Positions 11,101-20,368 of a stretch of DNA of 64,000 bases are shown one piece after another. This stretch comes from Haliclona indistincta (lineage: Eukaryota; Porifera; Demospongiae; Haplosclerida; Chalinidae). The position numbers were made by a program, and so were the translations under genes. The stretch is from positions 3,696,588 to 3,760,587 of the forward strand of contig OZ024785.1 of NCBI GenBank assembly GCA_964017065.1. Direction: 5' to 3'. Each line of letters opens with the position of its first letter. Positions within the stretch are counted from its first letter, which is position 1. Under the pieces are notes generated by a model that ran no database searches, was not told the origin of the DNA, and saw nothing but the letters and a program-made list of their open reading frames with translations.

Positions 11101-12124
11101 CATTAACTGTCATCTCTCCAACCACCTCGACTTGATCACCAGTGTAGGATTTCAGTCTCACGTTCGATGCATGAAGAGAAGCATCAGGAAAGAGATATTG
11201 TTGTTGACGCTTAGACATGATGGTGACTGCGGCTCCAGTATCCAACTCCATTCGTACTGGCTTGTCATTGAGCAGCAACTCCACCTCTATTGGCTTTGCT
11301 GTCCTGGCACCAAGAACGAAAATTTGAGATACACGCAGATCGTCAGAATCGCTGCTGTCGTCTTGTTTCACAAAGTTCTGTCGTTGAGGATTGCGACCTC
11401 CACCTCGTTTCTTCTTCGGTTGACGGCAGACCGTAGCGATGTGTCCAACTTTGTCGCAACGATGACAGCGAGCATCCCGGAAGCGGCAGTGTTGAGGGTC
11501 GTGGTTAGTTTTTCCACACCTGAAACATTGACGGCGAGAAGGGAGCTTGCTCGGCCGCTGATCAACTTTGTGGATAGGCTCTACTGGATCATGACACTTG
11601 AAACCTTTAGCACTCTCGGCAGCGGTTTCCATAGCTGAGGCTATCTCCAAGGTGCGCTTGAGATCCAACGCGTCCTCTGTAAGCAGGCGTCTCTGAATCA
11701 CTTCACTACGAAGTCCACAGACAATTCTATCTCTGAGGGCTTCCTCCAGATATTCAGCATTGAACGAACATTTAGCAGCCATGCGGCGCAACTCTGCGAC
11801 ATACTCCGATAAGGATTCTCCTTCTCTCTGGTTCCTCCTGTTGAAATGGAATCTCTGGGTGATAACCAAAGGTTCGGGCTCAAAGTGTTTCTTTAACAGA
11901 ACGACCAAATCATCATAGTCTTTGTCCTGTGGCTTATCAGGAGAACATAAATTACGAAGAAGAGAATATGCATCCAAACCTATGACTGACAAGAACACAG
12001 AGACCTTTTTGTCATCTTCAACAGAGTTGGCTGCAACGTAGACTTCAAAACGCTCCTTGTACGATTCAAAAGGTTCAGCATCAGCCTTGAATGGTTCCAA
12101 ACGTCCATATCTTGCTGTTGCCAT
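8165..12124 (-). CDS. gypsy Gag-Pol polyprotein, 1319 residues, intact frame
   Basis: Single open frame starting MATARYGRLE just inside the 5' LTR. Gag occupies about residues 1-190. Two CCHC knuckles follow (about 200-233, CFRCGKTNHDPQHC and CHRCDKVGHIATVC), then an aspartic protease with DTGA at about 295. Reverse transcriptase carries YIDD at about 585, and RNase H (TLLTDHKPL) comes next. Integrase has an H2C2 zinc domain and a DDE core (VSDNGPQF, then HPSSNGAVERL). The C terminus is proline-rich, without a clear chromodomain. Gag and Pol are fused with no frameshift. No envelope gene. The intact frame and identical LTRs suggest it is, or recently was, functional. Confidence 0.95.
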   Translation of the reverse strand: MATARYGRLEPFKADAEPFESYKERFEVYVAANSVEDDKKVSVFLSVIGLDAYSLLRNLCSPDKPQDKDYDDLVVLLKKHFEPEPLVITQRFHFNRRNQREGESLSEYVAELRRMAAKCSFNAEYLEEALRDRIVCGLRSEVIQRRLLTEDALDLKRTLEIASAMETAAESAKGFKCHDPVEPIHKVDQRPSKLPSRRQCFRCGKTNHDPQHCRFRDARCHRCDKVGHIATVCRQPKKKRGGGRNPQRQNFVKQDDSSDSDDLRVSQIFVLGARTAKPIEVELLLNDKPVRMELDTGAAVTIMSKRQQQYLFPDASLHASNVRLKSYTGDQVEVVGEMTVNVVYNCSEQKSLSLTVVSPDGPTLLGRNWLPHVVLDWKSISAVYAKGSSSVNSLLTNFPDLFNDELGTIMTESANGEMQPLQAKLHVSSDAKPKFCKARSLPFAIKDAIDLELDALESKGIITKVSHSNWAAPIVTVPKKDGRFRICGDYKMTINPQMDIEQYPLPSPKYLFATLAGGKSFTTLDLQHAYLQLQLDEESRELVTINTHRGLYQYTRLPFGVASAPALFQRTMDNILQGVPGVVCYIDDILVTGDTDAEHLRNLELVLLRLRKHGVKLKKSKCRFMQDSVEYLGHRLDSEGQHPTDDKLRAVIDVPTPKNVQQLRSFLGLLNYYCKFVPNLASILYPLNKLLQKNHKWSWTPDCVKAFQAAKEGLISSQVLVHYDPNLPIKVAADASAYGLGAVISHVLPDQSERPIAFASRSLTKSERNYSQLDKEALALVFSVKKFHDYLYGRKFTLLTDHKPLLSILGSKQGVPPLAAARLQRWAVVLSAYTYDIVFKPTKAHCNADALSRLPLPESATTYSGPTEFNISQIYALPVTSVSIQSCSRKDPLLSRVIRFTRSGWPSTVAEELKPYHQRQHELTIEAGCLLWGIRVVIPKHLQRVVLQELHLSHPGVSRMKSIARSYFWWPGLDKEIENLVSACTACQAVRQAPASAPLHPWIWPTKPWQRVHVDFAGPFKGKSYLLLVDAHSKWPEIHEMSTTTASRTIIMLRQLFSRYGLPEQLVSDNGPQFTSDEFADFMKCNGVKHIRCSPYHPSSNGAVERLVRTFKQSMKASSNDHLSSQQRLQNFLLTYRSTPHSTTGETPSTLFLGRRLRTRLDLLVPSLEERVAGKQANQKSQHDVHSKLRQFEPGQHVMVRDKRPTAPTAWIPGVIVQQKGPLTYVVKVLDGLLWKRHVDHLRLSSPPDGQEDSGPYPKAPIVPPAPPPADSSPSPRSPKISPPPRTPPKSPSSTPPPSRYPRRIRKEPDRFSDTYMHL

Positions 12125-12166
12125 GATGCAGCTAGGGTACAGACACCGTGACTCGTCGCCAAAATA

Positions 12167-12680
12167 TGTAGTAACGTGACTCAGAACTCAGAGGACTGAT
12201 TTAGCTGGGATCAAAATTCTAATATCAAATCACGACACACAGTATTTAAACAGAGAGAGGAACAATGACTACAACACTACATGACATAAATACAAGAGGT
12301 GACAGGGGTGTATGGAAAAGAAGGAAACGGAAAACTGAAACGGACGGCGGAAACGGACGACGGAAAATGGGCGTGGTCTCGCACTCAAGACCCCAAAAAC
12401 TAAACCCAAGACCCTAAAACCTTCGCCGCTAACTGTGCAAAGTCGGGAGGGTATCCTAACCCGGGCCTTCGGCCCTTGGTAAGCCTAAGGATCGTCGGGA
12501 GGGTCGTCCTAACCCGGGCCTTCGGCCCTTGCTAACCGTCGAGTGCGAGACCACGCCCATTTTCCGTCGTCTGTTTCCGTTTCCGCCGTCCGTTTCAGTT
12601 TTCCGTTTCCTTCTTTTCCATACGCCCAGGTGACAGACTGACTGACTACAACAAGACAAGAAATAACAAACATTACTACA
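12167..12680 (-). repeat. 5' LTR of gypsy element, split by a MITE
   Basis: The LTR sequence runs 12167-12305, is interrupted by the 322-bp MITE (12306-12627), and resumes to 12680. AGGTGACAG appears on both sides of the insert. Confidence 0.93.
12306..12627. mobile_element. MITE with 9-bp duplication inserted in the LTR
   Basis: Terminal inverted repeats of about 85 bp begin GGGTGTATGGAAAAGAAGG (left) and GGGCGTATGGAAAAGAAGG (right, inward). AGGTGACAG is duplicated at 12297-12305 and 12628-12636. Nine bp suits the Mutator-like superfamily. The interior contains GGGCCTTCGGCCC hairpins and GGATCGTCGGGAGGGTC, the core also found in 293-846 and 31554-32113. It must be younger than the gypsy insertion. 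Confidence 0.9.
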
Positions 12681-12946
12681 GTTTCACTGCTGCCAATGGA
12701 GTCGCGCGAGCTGTACTATCACAGATCAAGCCTTCAAGTTGCACTGTAGCCATCTGTAGACAGTTTTGTCTATGAAGTAGGCCCGAGCGCTCAAGACGGC
12801 TGTTTAGGTTAGCAAATCACGCCATAACTTCAAAACAAAGGCTTTAATAGCAAATCTGTCAAATTTGATTTTCATAAACTATCGAGATCTACCTGTATTG
12901 CAAGTTTCAGCGCTTAGTAGCAAGCGGTTGCTGAGATACGCATTGC

Positions 12947-12948
<2 letters not shown>
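12681..12948. other. No gene seen
   Basis: Unique-looking sequence between the gypsy target site and the dinucleotide repeat. No splice-consistent coding exon was recognised. Confidence 0.4.

Positions 12949-13039
<91 letters not shown>
12949..13039. repeat. (AC)n microsatellite, about 45 units
   Basis: Uninterrupted AC dinucleotide tract. The long His-Thr and Val-Cys reading frames across it are artefacts. Confidence 0.97.
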
Positions 13040-13043
<4 letters not shown>

Positions 13044-13203
13044 AACAGACTACTGTATGCCTCGTGGCTCCGCCCACACCTCGGCATAATAATGTAGGAA
13101 CAATCGACATCGTACTGATACGCATTTTTATAGCCAAAAATCTCTCCTGACTAACCGTGCAGCAAAGGTTACCAGCTAAAATTCGACTCTTATAAACCAT
13201 TTC

Positions 13204-13366
13204 TAGGTGCTGACGAAGAGTTTTCTGCATTTACTTTTTCTGATTTTAAGAAAAACACTTTTACATTCTAAATCATGGCTGATTTTGCAGTGTCGTCCAT
13301 GTTTGTCGATGCATAGAACAGCTACGTTCAGCGTGGGTCAACAAAACTCTTCGTCAGCACCTAGAA
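13204..13366. repeat. Foldback repeat
   Basis: Arms CTAGGTGCTGACGAAGAG (from 13204) and its complement CTCTTCGTCAGCACCTAG (to about 13364) face each other across about 115 bases. It lies directly outside the inverted-repeat element starting at 13391. Possibly a small miniature element of its own. Confidence 0.7.
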
Positions 13367-13390
13367 ACGCAGGTCGCAGGCGCACTATTT

Positions 13391-16143
13391 TGGGTTGGTA
13401 GAAGAGTACTTTTTTCAAAAAAGTCCCCTAATATTAAGGGTCTTTTTTATGTACACCTGTCCCCTAATATTATGGGACTCTTTTATGTACACAAGATCCC
13501 TTAATATTAAGAGGCTTTTTATGTACTCTGCTCCTTAATATTAAGGGTCTTTTTTATGTACAGAGCCTCTTTATATATGGAGCTTTTTTATGTACAATTA
13601 CTATCTATATAGATTAAGAATTCACCCCATGCTCCGCCCACTCTACATAAAAAGGACCCATAATAGTATCGATCATGTTACACTACTATGGGACAATTTT
13701 ATGTACAGCAATTACTTCCATAGATTAAGAACTTGCCCCATGCTCCGCCCACTCTACATAAAAAGGACCCATAATAGTATCGATCATGTGACACTACTAT
13801 GGGACAATTTTATGTACAGCAATTACTTCCATAGATTAAGAACTCGCCCCATGCTCCGCCCACTCTACATAAAAAGGACCCTAGGAATAATTTTTATGTA
13901 CAGTGCATTTTTCTGCAGGGATCACTGACCTTGGTCCACCAACTGTGTTCTACATATGAATGCAGGTTATGCTCAAATCAGCAAGCTCTCCGGACTAATT
14001 CCATGCAGCCAAGCACCTTGCATCCTGCATCATGGAAACATTAATGTTATTATAGTATTGTATGGTAATTCAGTAAAAACAATGGGTGGGGCTGCTACCT
14101 GCTGAATGATCCTGGATGCAGCAACAGCGTCTGCATGCTCGTCTCTTCGGTCGATACAGCGCGTACGTATTGTGCACAACGTGTTCACGTTTTGGCGGTC
14201 TTTCGTGGCAGCGTGGGGGCTTCAAGATGGAGCGACCAAGACCACAGGCACAGTGCTATCTATGTGACGAGCCGGCAACAATAAGCTGCACACGATGTGA
14301 AGAGAGTATGAGCATGTTCTGCTCTTCTTGTGATCAATTCTTTCACAAGCGGCTCGACCGATCTGGGCATGTGAGAAGACAAACTACGGTGAGCGGTGGT
14401 CAATTTGATGAAGAATCAGCTGATCATGAGGAGAGGTACACATTTTAAATTGTTAACCACCCATGTCGTTTATTGTTCATAATATGCAGGATGGAGAGTG
14501 ACGTGTTAGATGATGAGTCTTTTTTGTCAGAAATTGAACCGATTGGTAAGATATTATAAAAATAATTGATGTAAAATTCTAAATTACTTTTGCAGGATAC
14601 ACGTTTTCTCAAGAAGACACCCACACACTATTATGTGGGCTAGCAAGCAAGAAATACGGGATTACAAGTTTACAGCCATTTCAGCTTGAAGCACCAGCAA
14701 GAACAACAGAAACCATCAAGAATTCTACAGTATGGCAAAACAAAGCCAGGCGCAAGCGAATATTAGCTCAAGTAAATGAAGATGAAGATGACGTTGGATT
14801 GAAAGGTATAATACAATAAAATAATATGAGATCTCCACTGATGTTCATGCATTTATATAGCAGCACATGTGAAGAAGAAGCTTCGCACGTCTACTGTCAC
14901 GGTAACAGATCCTGACAATGAGGACTTTGTCAGTTGCAACAAAGAGAACAAAGGTTCTTTGATAGCTGTTATACTCATTCAATGTTATTATTTTACAAAT
15001 ATAGGTACCACAAGGCAGAGAAAAGGAAAACAAACAAAGGGTATTAAATCCTATTATTATGCATGCATTCATGATTAATTTTATTCTCCTTTAGGAAAAG
15101 CAAGTTACTTCGGCAGGAGTGTCGAAGTCTTCTTTGACGACGGAAAGTGGTATAGGGGTATCATAATTGGAACTCATCCAACCACCAATATGTGGGTTAC
15201 CAGGTTTGAGGACAGCACTGAACAGTATACTGAAGATCCGTCAACAGACAAAGATTACAAGCTGCTGTAATAACATAATTGTGATCACTTATTATAGGTA
15301 GCTCATCATTATAGCTAGTTCATTATTAATTTTATCACTGTGACAGTTCGTCTATATCCAATTAACTCACTATATGTATATAATTATTTACCTGGAGCTC
15401 ACTTATCACTCAAATTCATATTTTATATTGTAACTTAATTGTTTGCATTTCCTGGTTATAACTACAATAATTATTATCATTCTTGATTTCATGACCTAAC
15501 ATCAACAATTCTATCTTTAATAATGTTTAGGTTTATCTAAGACAGTCACATTGTTCTTACTGCATTCAGTGGATGGTGTATGTAGAACACAGTTGGTGGA
15601 CCAAGGTCAGTGATCCCTGCAGAAAAATGCACTGTACATAAAAATTATTCCTAGGGTCCTTTTTATGTAGAGTGGGCGGAGCATGGGGCGAGTTCTTAAT
15701 CTATGGAAGTAATTGCTGTACATAAAATTGTTCCATAGTAGTGTCACATGATCGATACTATTATGGGTCCTTTTATGTAGAGTGGGCGGAGCATGGGGCG
15801 AGTTCTTAATCTATGGAAGTAATTGCTGTACATAAAATTGTCCCATAGTAGTGTAACATGATCGATACTATTATGGGTCCTTTTTATGTAGAGTGGGCGG
15901 AACATGGGGTGAATCCTTAATCTATATAGATAGTAATTGTACATAAAAAAGCTCCATATATAAAGAGGCTCTGTACATAAAAAAGACCCTTAATATTAAG
16001 GAGCAGAGTACATAAAAAAGCCTCTTAATATTAAGGGATCTTGTGTACATAAAAGAGTCCCATAATATTAGGGGACAGGTGTACATAAAAAAGACCCTTA
16101 ATATTAGGGGACTTTTTTGAAAAAAGTACTCTTCTACCAACCC
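13391..16143. mobile_element. Long-TIR element carrying a B-box/Tudor-like gene
   Basis: Inverted repeats of about 565 bp (13391-13955 and 15578-16143) start TGGGTTGGTAGAAGAGTAC. CACTATTT is duplicated immediately outside (13383-13390 and 16144-16151), an 8-bp duplication as in hAT and P superfamilies. Each arm contains five or so short repeats of a TAATATTAAGGG type and three repeats of about 104 bp built around CATGCTCCGCCCACTCTACA. Between the arms lies an intron-containing gene that is not a recognisable transposase. Confidence 0.88.
14227..15270 (+). CDS. B-box zinc finger and Tudor-like protein, six exons, inside the long-TIR element
   Basis: Exon 1 has a frame open from an ATG at 14116, but the Met at 14227 (MERPRPQAQ) just before the finger is a likelier start. 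It encodes a B-box-like finger, CYLCDEPATISCTRCEES followed by FCSSCDQFFHK and H. Donor GAGAG|GTACAC is at 14435. Exons near 14489-14544, 14596-14803, 14862-14952, 15005-15039 and 15096-15270 join in phase. They end with a Tudor/agenet-like barrel: GRSVEVFFDDGKWYRG, then WVTRFEDSTEQY, and a DKDYKLL terminus. Tudor-like barrels read methylated histones or other peptides, and B-boxes mediate protein contacts; this protein's role is unknown. No DDE or nuclease motif is visible. Confidence 0.75.
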
Positions 16144-16151
16144 CACTATTT

Positions 16152-16812
16152 CCTTTTAGCGACAATAAAATCTTGATTCAAGAAAGATAGCGAGAAGACA
16201 CTCCATCATTCACTCAAATGTTGTATTTGCTCGAATATAAACCATTTTTCGTAGAGTAGCTAACGCTACACGTCGCGTAATCTTGTGGGAAAAATAGCTG
16301 CTGTGTTCCCTAGGATTGTGTCGACTCTGCTCTTTGCTTATTTCCTCAAGAGTCATTGGTTATGCGAGGACACTTACTACGATGCCTTATAGCGACTTTT
16401 GTGCTGATAGCTTATTTCTGTCAGAGTTCCAAGCGAAAACAGTTTTTTTCATTAATATTCACAAATTTTGTAACCCGCCACCTTGTGGTATCGGTTATTC
16501 TGACCACGCCTCCGTTATTAAGCTTATGAACAACTGACTAAGTAGCAACTCGATCGTCACCTCTAGCTCTGGATTCGACAAATAACTTCGTGGTGAGCGT
16601 GTATACGCAATAGTAGGCTTAATCGCGTCACTTCATACCGCTCTTTTTTAATCGATGTCGCTCGTTTCCGCTACCAGGAGCACCCAGTTGTTAAATTGTA
16701 CTTCTGCTCTTGTGCTAGAACTTCAAGAAAACACGCTAGAATACAGTCATGACAGTAGATTGCAAACGGGAGAGCTTCACGAACTGCTAAGAAACTGATG
16801 AATATTTATCAC
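16152..16812. other. No gene seen
   Basis: Sequence between the long-TIR element and the P-type MITE, also present in the duplicate copy. No convincing coding exon or RNA gene. Confidence 0.4.
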
Positions 16813-16819
16813 GTACTAC

Positions 16820-17435
16820 CAAGGGCGTATAGAGAGAAGAGGGCATGCAACACATAGAAACATCGAAATCTTTATTGTTACTAACATTAGATTTTACGCC
16901 CACGCGGATGTGACATCATGCAAGGTTCATTAAACGTGGACGTGTCATACAGCGTACTTGTCTAGGCGTGTCGAGGCGTGCTCCATGGAAAACTAGCTGA
17001 CAAATCTACAATCGACATGAAGTTGTGGATACTGGTTGCCAACCATGTCGCGTATCACTGATGGCGTTGGCTGAGACGCAGGTAAAACGAAACTGCTGTC
17101 TTGCTATCGTTGGCGCTGTCGCTTCCTGCTGATCGGCTGCAGAGTATTTGCTTTTTGACCAGCAACAGGCGACGAGCTGTATCGGACAGAGGCGAAGTCA
17201 CGGTCTTTCTCCGCTTTGACTGGCGTGGCTGTGATCCGCGCGCGCAACATGGTATTGTGCAGTGTTCTTCAGCTTGGCTGCCATTACTTTGTGTAGTGAC
17301 GTCAATTTCCGTTTACCCTCCGTATACCATAACAATAATTGATAACGGAAAGTGCTATTCTTAGTAACAATAAAGATTTCGATGTTTTCACGGATAGTAT
17401 TGCGTTGCATGCCCTCTTCTCTCTATACGCCCTTG
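16820..17435. mobile_element. Internally deleted P-like element (MITE)
   Basis: Terminal repeats CAAGGGCGTATAGAGAGAAG and the complement, continuing through GAGGGCATGCAAC and a block with CCCACGCGGATGTGACATC on the left. GTACTAC is duplicated at 16813-16819 and 17436-17442 (7 bp). The same terminus starts the transposase-bearing element at 25286 and the element at 63024, so this is a non-autonomous relative. A second copy is at 29840-30455. Confidence 0.88.
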
Positions 17436-17442
17436 GTACTAC

Positions 17443-17814
17443 AAACGTGTACGATGATAACCGGCGGCGGTGGAATTCCACCGCTAGACGCGCATGCGTA
17501 TGCAGTTTATACCAGGCGCTTCTTTCTGCCTTCGCTCCACCCCCTTCTAGCGCCTGGGTACGAGGCTAGACCCGTTATATCTCGCGGGAAAGGGCGCGCT
17601 CAAGTGAAGTCTCGAAAGCGCTAGCCCTTTCCCGAGGGATATAACGGATCATACGTCCCGCCAACATGTGATATAACTTACCGCTTGTACAGTACCGCTC
17701 ACGAGTAAGTGTACTCAAACCCGCGGGCTAACCGCGCGTAACTCGGGGGTGCCCGCGTGTCCGTGAACGTGTACCCGCTGCCCGCACCACACTAACCCGC
17801 GGCCCTCATGCAGC
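17443..17814. repeat. GC-rich repeat with a short palindrome
   Basis: Contains facing copies of CCCGTTATATCTCGCGGGAA-type sequence (about 17572-17600 and 17624-17650) and blocks rich in CCCGCGG. Related sequence occurs at 1-290. No gene. Confidence 0.45.
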
Positions 17815-17822
17815 CTTGCATG

Positions 17823-18364
17823 CAGTGGCGTAGCCAGGATTTTTCAGAGGTGGGGCACTGAAGTGGCGAGCGAAGCGAGGCCGGAAATTTTTTTGCTAAT
17901 TAATATTCATGAGATGCACGTTTTTGGACATTTCAGTTCGCACGTAGCTCGCCGGCTGGACTCGCAAGCTACCTAGCAGGTAGATAAGAGCGTACCACGT
18001 AGATAAGAGCCATGCTGGTGAATGGAAATTTCGTTTTAAGTGACAGATACAAAATAACAATTCAGTTCGCACGTAGCATTTGTTAACCAGCCACACGTGT
18101 AAACAAGCCACGCCTCGCATTGGCCACGCCTAAAATGGCTGCAGCAAGTCAGGAGACCTACAGATCGACCGTCAGTCAGACAGATCAGCCCAGTATTGCT
18201 TATAAGTCAGCTAAGTGCGTTCAGCTAGACTAACTGATCATGAAGACAAGTATGTGCTATAATTAACTGATGAATTTATTTAGGAGACTTGATTTTGGAG
18301 TGGGGCACTAGTGAAACTTGGTGGGGCACAGGCCCCACTAGGCCCCACTCTGGCTACGCCACTG
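17823..18364. mobile_element. hAT-type MITE
   Basis: Ends CAGTGGCGTAGCCAGGAT and CTCTGGCTACGCCACTG. CTTGCATG is duplicated at 17815-17822 and 18365-18372. An 8-bp duplication with CAGTGGCGTAGCC termini is characteristic of hAT-derived miniature elements. The interior has no transposase. A second copy is at 30843-31384. Confidence 0.9.
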
Positions 18365-18372
18365 CTTGCATG

Positions 18373-18643
18373 CACTCGCGTCCCGCTAGATAGCTAGGCA
18401 GACGCACGTTGTCGTTGTGTGACTTTCGCGAGCATATACAGTGCTCGCACGTATCCGCACCAGCGCGTGATGCACTCTGTATTCGCATCTACCCGCGGTT
18501 AATGATACACGGTTCCGCGGGCAAGACAAAATTACCCCCGGGTTGCCTGCGAGTCTCCCGCGGGTGTTGGTCCACTTACTCGTGAACGGTACTGTACCAT
18601 GCTAAAGACTGTTCTGATCTTGGGCACGTGACACGGAGGGAAA

Positions 18644-18675
<32 letters not shown>

Positions 18676-18809
18676 GCTATACAAATACACAATACAGTGC
18701 ACAAATATGACCCGTTGTATCCCTCAAATAGCGAAATCTGATTGGTCAGAATAGTCTTAGTATGGTATAAGTACTGTATTATCACATTGCCGATCGGCAA
18801 TGATATTAT
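18373..18809. other. No gene; (ATT)n tract
   Basis: GC-rich sequence with several CCCGCGGG motifs gives way after 18533 to unique sequence holding a short (ATT)n run at about 18644-18672. Confidence 0.5.
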
Positions 18810-19004
18810 TGTAATGTCAAGACTATTGCAAAGACAGACGTCTTTATGTGTATTGTATTCAGAGACAGACTTCCCATGTTCCCATGTATTCTAGTCACAT
18901 GTTATTTCACGTCACTGTCAGTTCACAAGCTTATGTTCTGCTATGAATACTGCTGCACCATTTTCATAAGAGATCTTGTGTTCTGAATTACTGTGAACAT
19001 TACA
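18810..19004 (+). repeat. 5' LTR of a decayed gypsy element
   Basis: Starts TGTAATGTCAAG and ends GTGAACATTACA, so TGTAATG and CATTACA form the terminal inverted repeat. It is followed by CTGGTGGCAGCGGTGGGA, a plausible primer-binding site starting TGG at 19006. The matching 3' LTR was not found. Confidence 0.65.
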
Positions 19005-20368
19005 CTGGTGGCAGCGGTGGGATATGACTGACCCTGCGGCCCCTCGTCCCCAGATTCGGACGCCACGCTCGTACACAGGCTTTGGGAGAAGATTTCGCAC
19101 TCTGGCTCCGCCGATATGAAGCTCAGTTATGTGGAAGCTGTGGAGATGCCTGAAGGAAAACACTGTGCAGCGCTACTGTCAATGCTGGACGACGCAGCCT
19201 TCCGTGCGTACGACCTGTTGGGACTCTCTGCCACGGATGCCGCCGACTATAAGAAGCTGGTGGAGAACTTAGAACAAGGTTTAGTTCGACAGCGGGCCAG
19301 CTAGAACTACGTTGGCAGTTGAACCACCGAACGCAAGAAACAGAAGAGACGCTAGACACTTTTGCTGACTGGAGTTAATTCGGGAAAGGTTCGTCGCCGG
19401 TTTGCGTGATGACAAACTACAAGAAGCAGTGATGCAGTCACCAGTAGAAGCGTTGGCTACACTGGATAAAACTCGCGAGACAGCGAAGAGAATAGAAGCT
19501 GCACAGACTGCTCGGCGTAAGATGAATCAAACCAGAAAAGCCATGTCGTTAGCCCTGAATGACTCCAATACAACTCCTACGGCACCAGCTCCTTCTCGAG
19601 TAGCTAACGTGGGACACCGGACCAGCCTGCACGTGAAGATGGACTGGCGGCAGCATTGGACCGAAACACTCAAGTTTTGCAGCAACTGCTACGGCATATC
19701 GCATCGGGAGACACACCAGCTACCCTGCCACGACAGCATCGTCGTCGGAGACCACCAGGACCGTGCTGGAAATGTGGACAACAAGGACATCTCCAGCGGA
19801 ACTGCCCGGAAGAAGCTGCGGGAAACGACCAGCGGCCGACGCCAAGGGTCAACCGTCGGCCGCAAAACCAGTAGACCCTCCCACCAAGTATGCAGCACGG
19901 CACTTCAGCAATCCGTGTTCGTGAGAGGGAAAATCAACAGAGTACCTAGCACTATCCTGGTTGATACTGGAGCTGCTGTAACAATTGTACATCGCAGAGT
20001 CTGGGACCGTGGTAGAAGAACAGCTACTCTAGAGGACAACACCTCATCAGTCAGTTGTGACCGCAAATGGAGAACCTCTCAAGCTTCTCGGTAGAGCAAA
20101 GGTGACCTTCAGCCTGGCTGACCGTGAGTTGACATACACCATTTTAGTTACTGAAAGCATTACACAAGATTGCCTTCTTGGGTCTGATTTTCTGACTGCA
20201 CACGAGTGTGTGGTAGATTTGAAAGCACGTAGATTAGTGATGGGTCAATTGTCCACACCAATTTTTCATTTGCAAGTAACTGATCAATCTCAAGCTATAT
20301 GCCGAGTGTCAATGTCTGAGACGATGGTTTTCCGTGCTGGCGAAGAGCGAATTTATGTGGGCAATATT

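Larger units (their letters stand above)
7895..12680 (-). mobile_element. Complete Ty3/gypsy LTR retrotransposon
   Basis: LTRs begin TGTAGTAACG and end CATTACTACA. The left LTR is 7895-8077 (183 bp). The right LTR is 12167-12680 and is interrupted by a MITE. The outer flanks carry a 5-bp duplication, GTTTC, at 7890-7894 and 12681-12685. By eye the two LTRs are identical outside the MITE, so the insertion is recent. A purine-rich tract (about 8078-8090, minus strand) precedes the 3' LTR, and the internal sequence starts TTGGCGACGAGTCACGG next to the 5' LTR as a candidate primer site. Confidence 0.95.
16051..18533. repeat. Source copy of a 2483-bp near-identical duplication
   Basis: Matches 29071-31553 at a constant offset of 13020. 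I found one substitution, C/T at 16452 versus 29472. This copy begins inside the right arm of the intact element 13391-16143 and contains two complete miniature elements with their target duplications, so it looks like the original. Confidence 0.95.

Noticed and set aside
12865..13230. His-Thr and Val-Cys repeat ORFs
   Set aside because: Produced by the (AC)n tract.
16316..17624. Identical ORF pairs at 16.3-18.1 and 29.3-31.1 kb as paralogous genes
   Set aside because: They lie in the duplicated non-coding segment and MITEs, with no motif or splice support.
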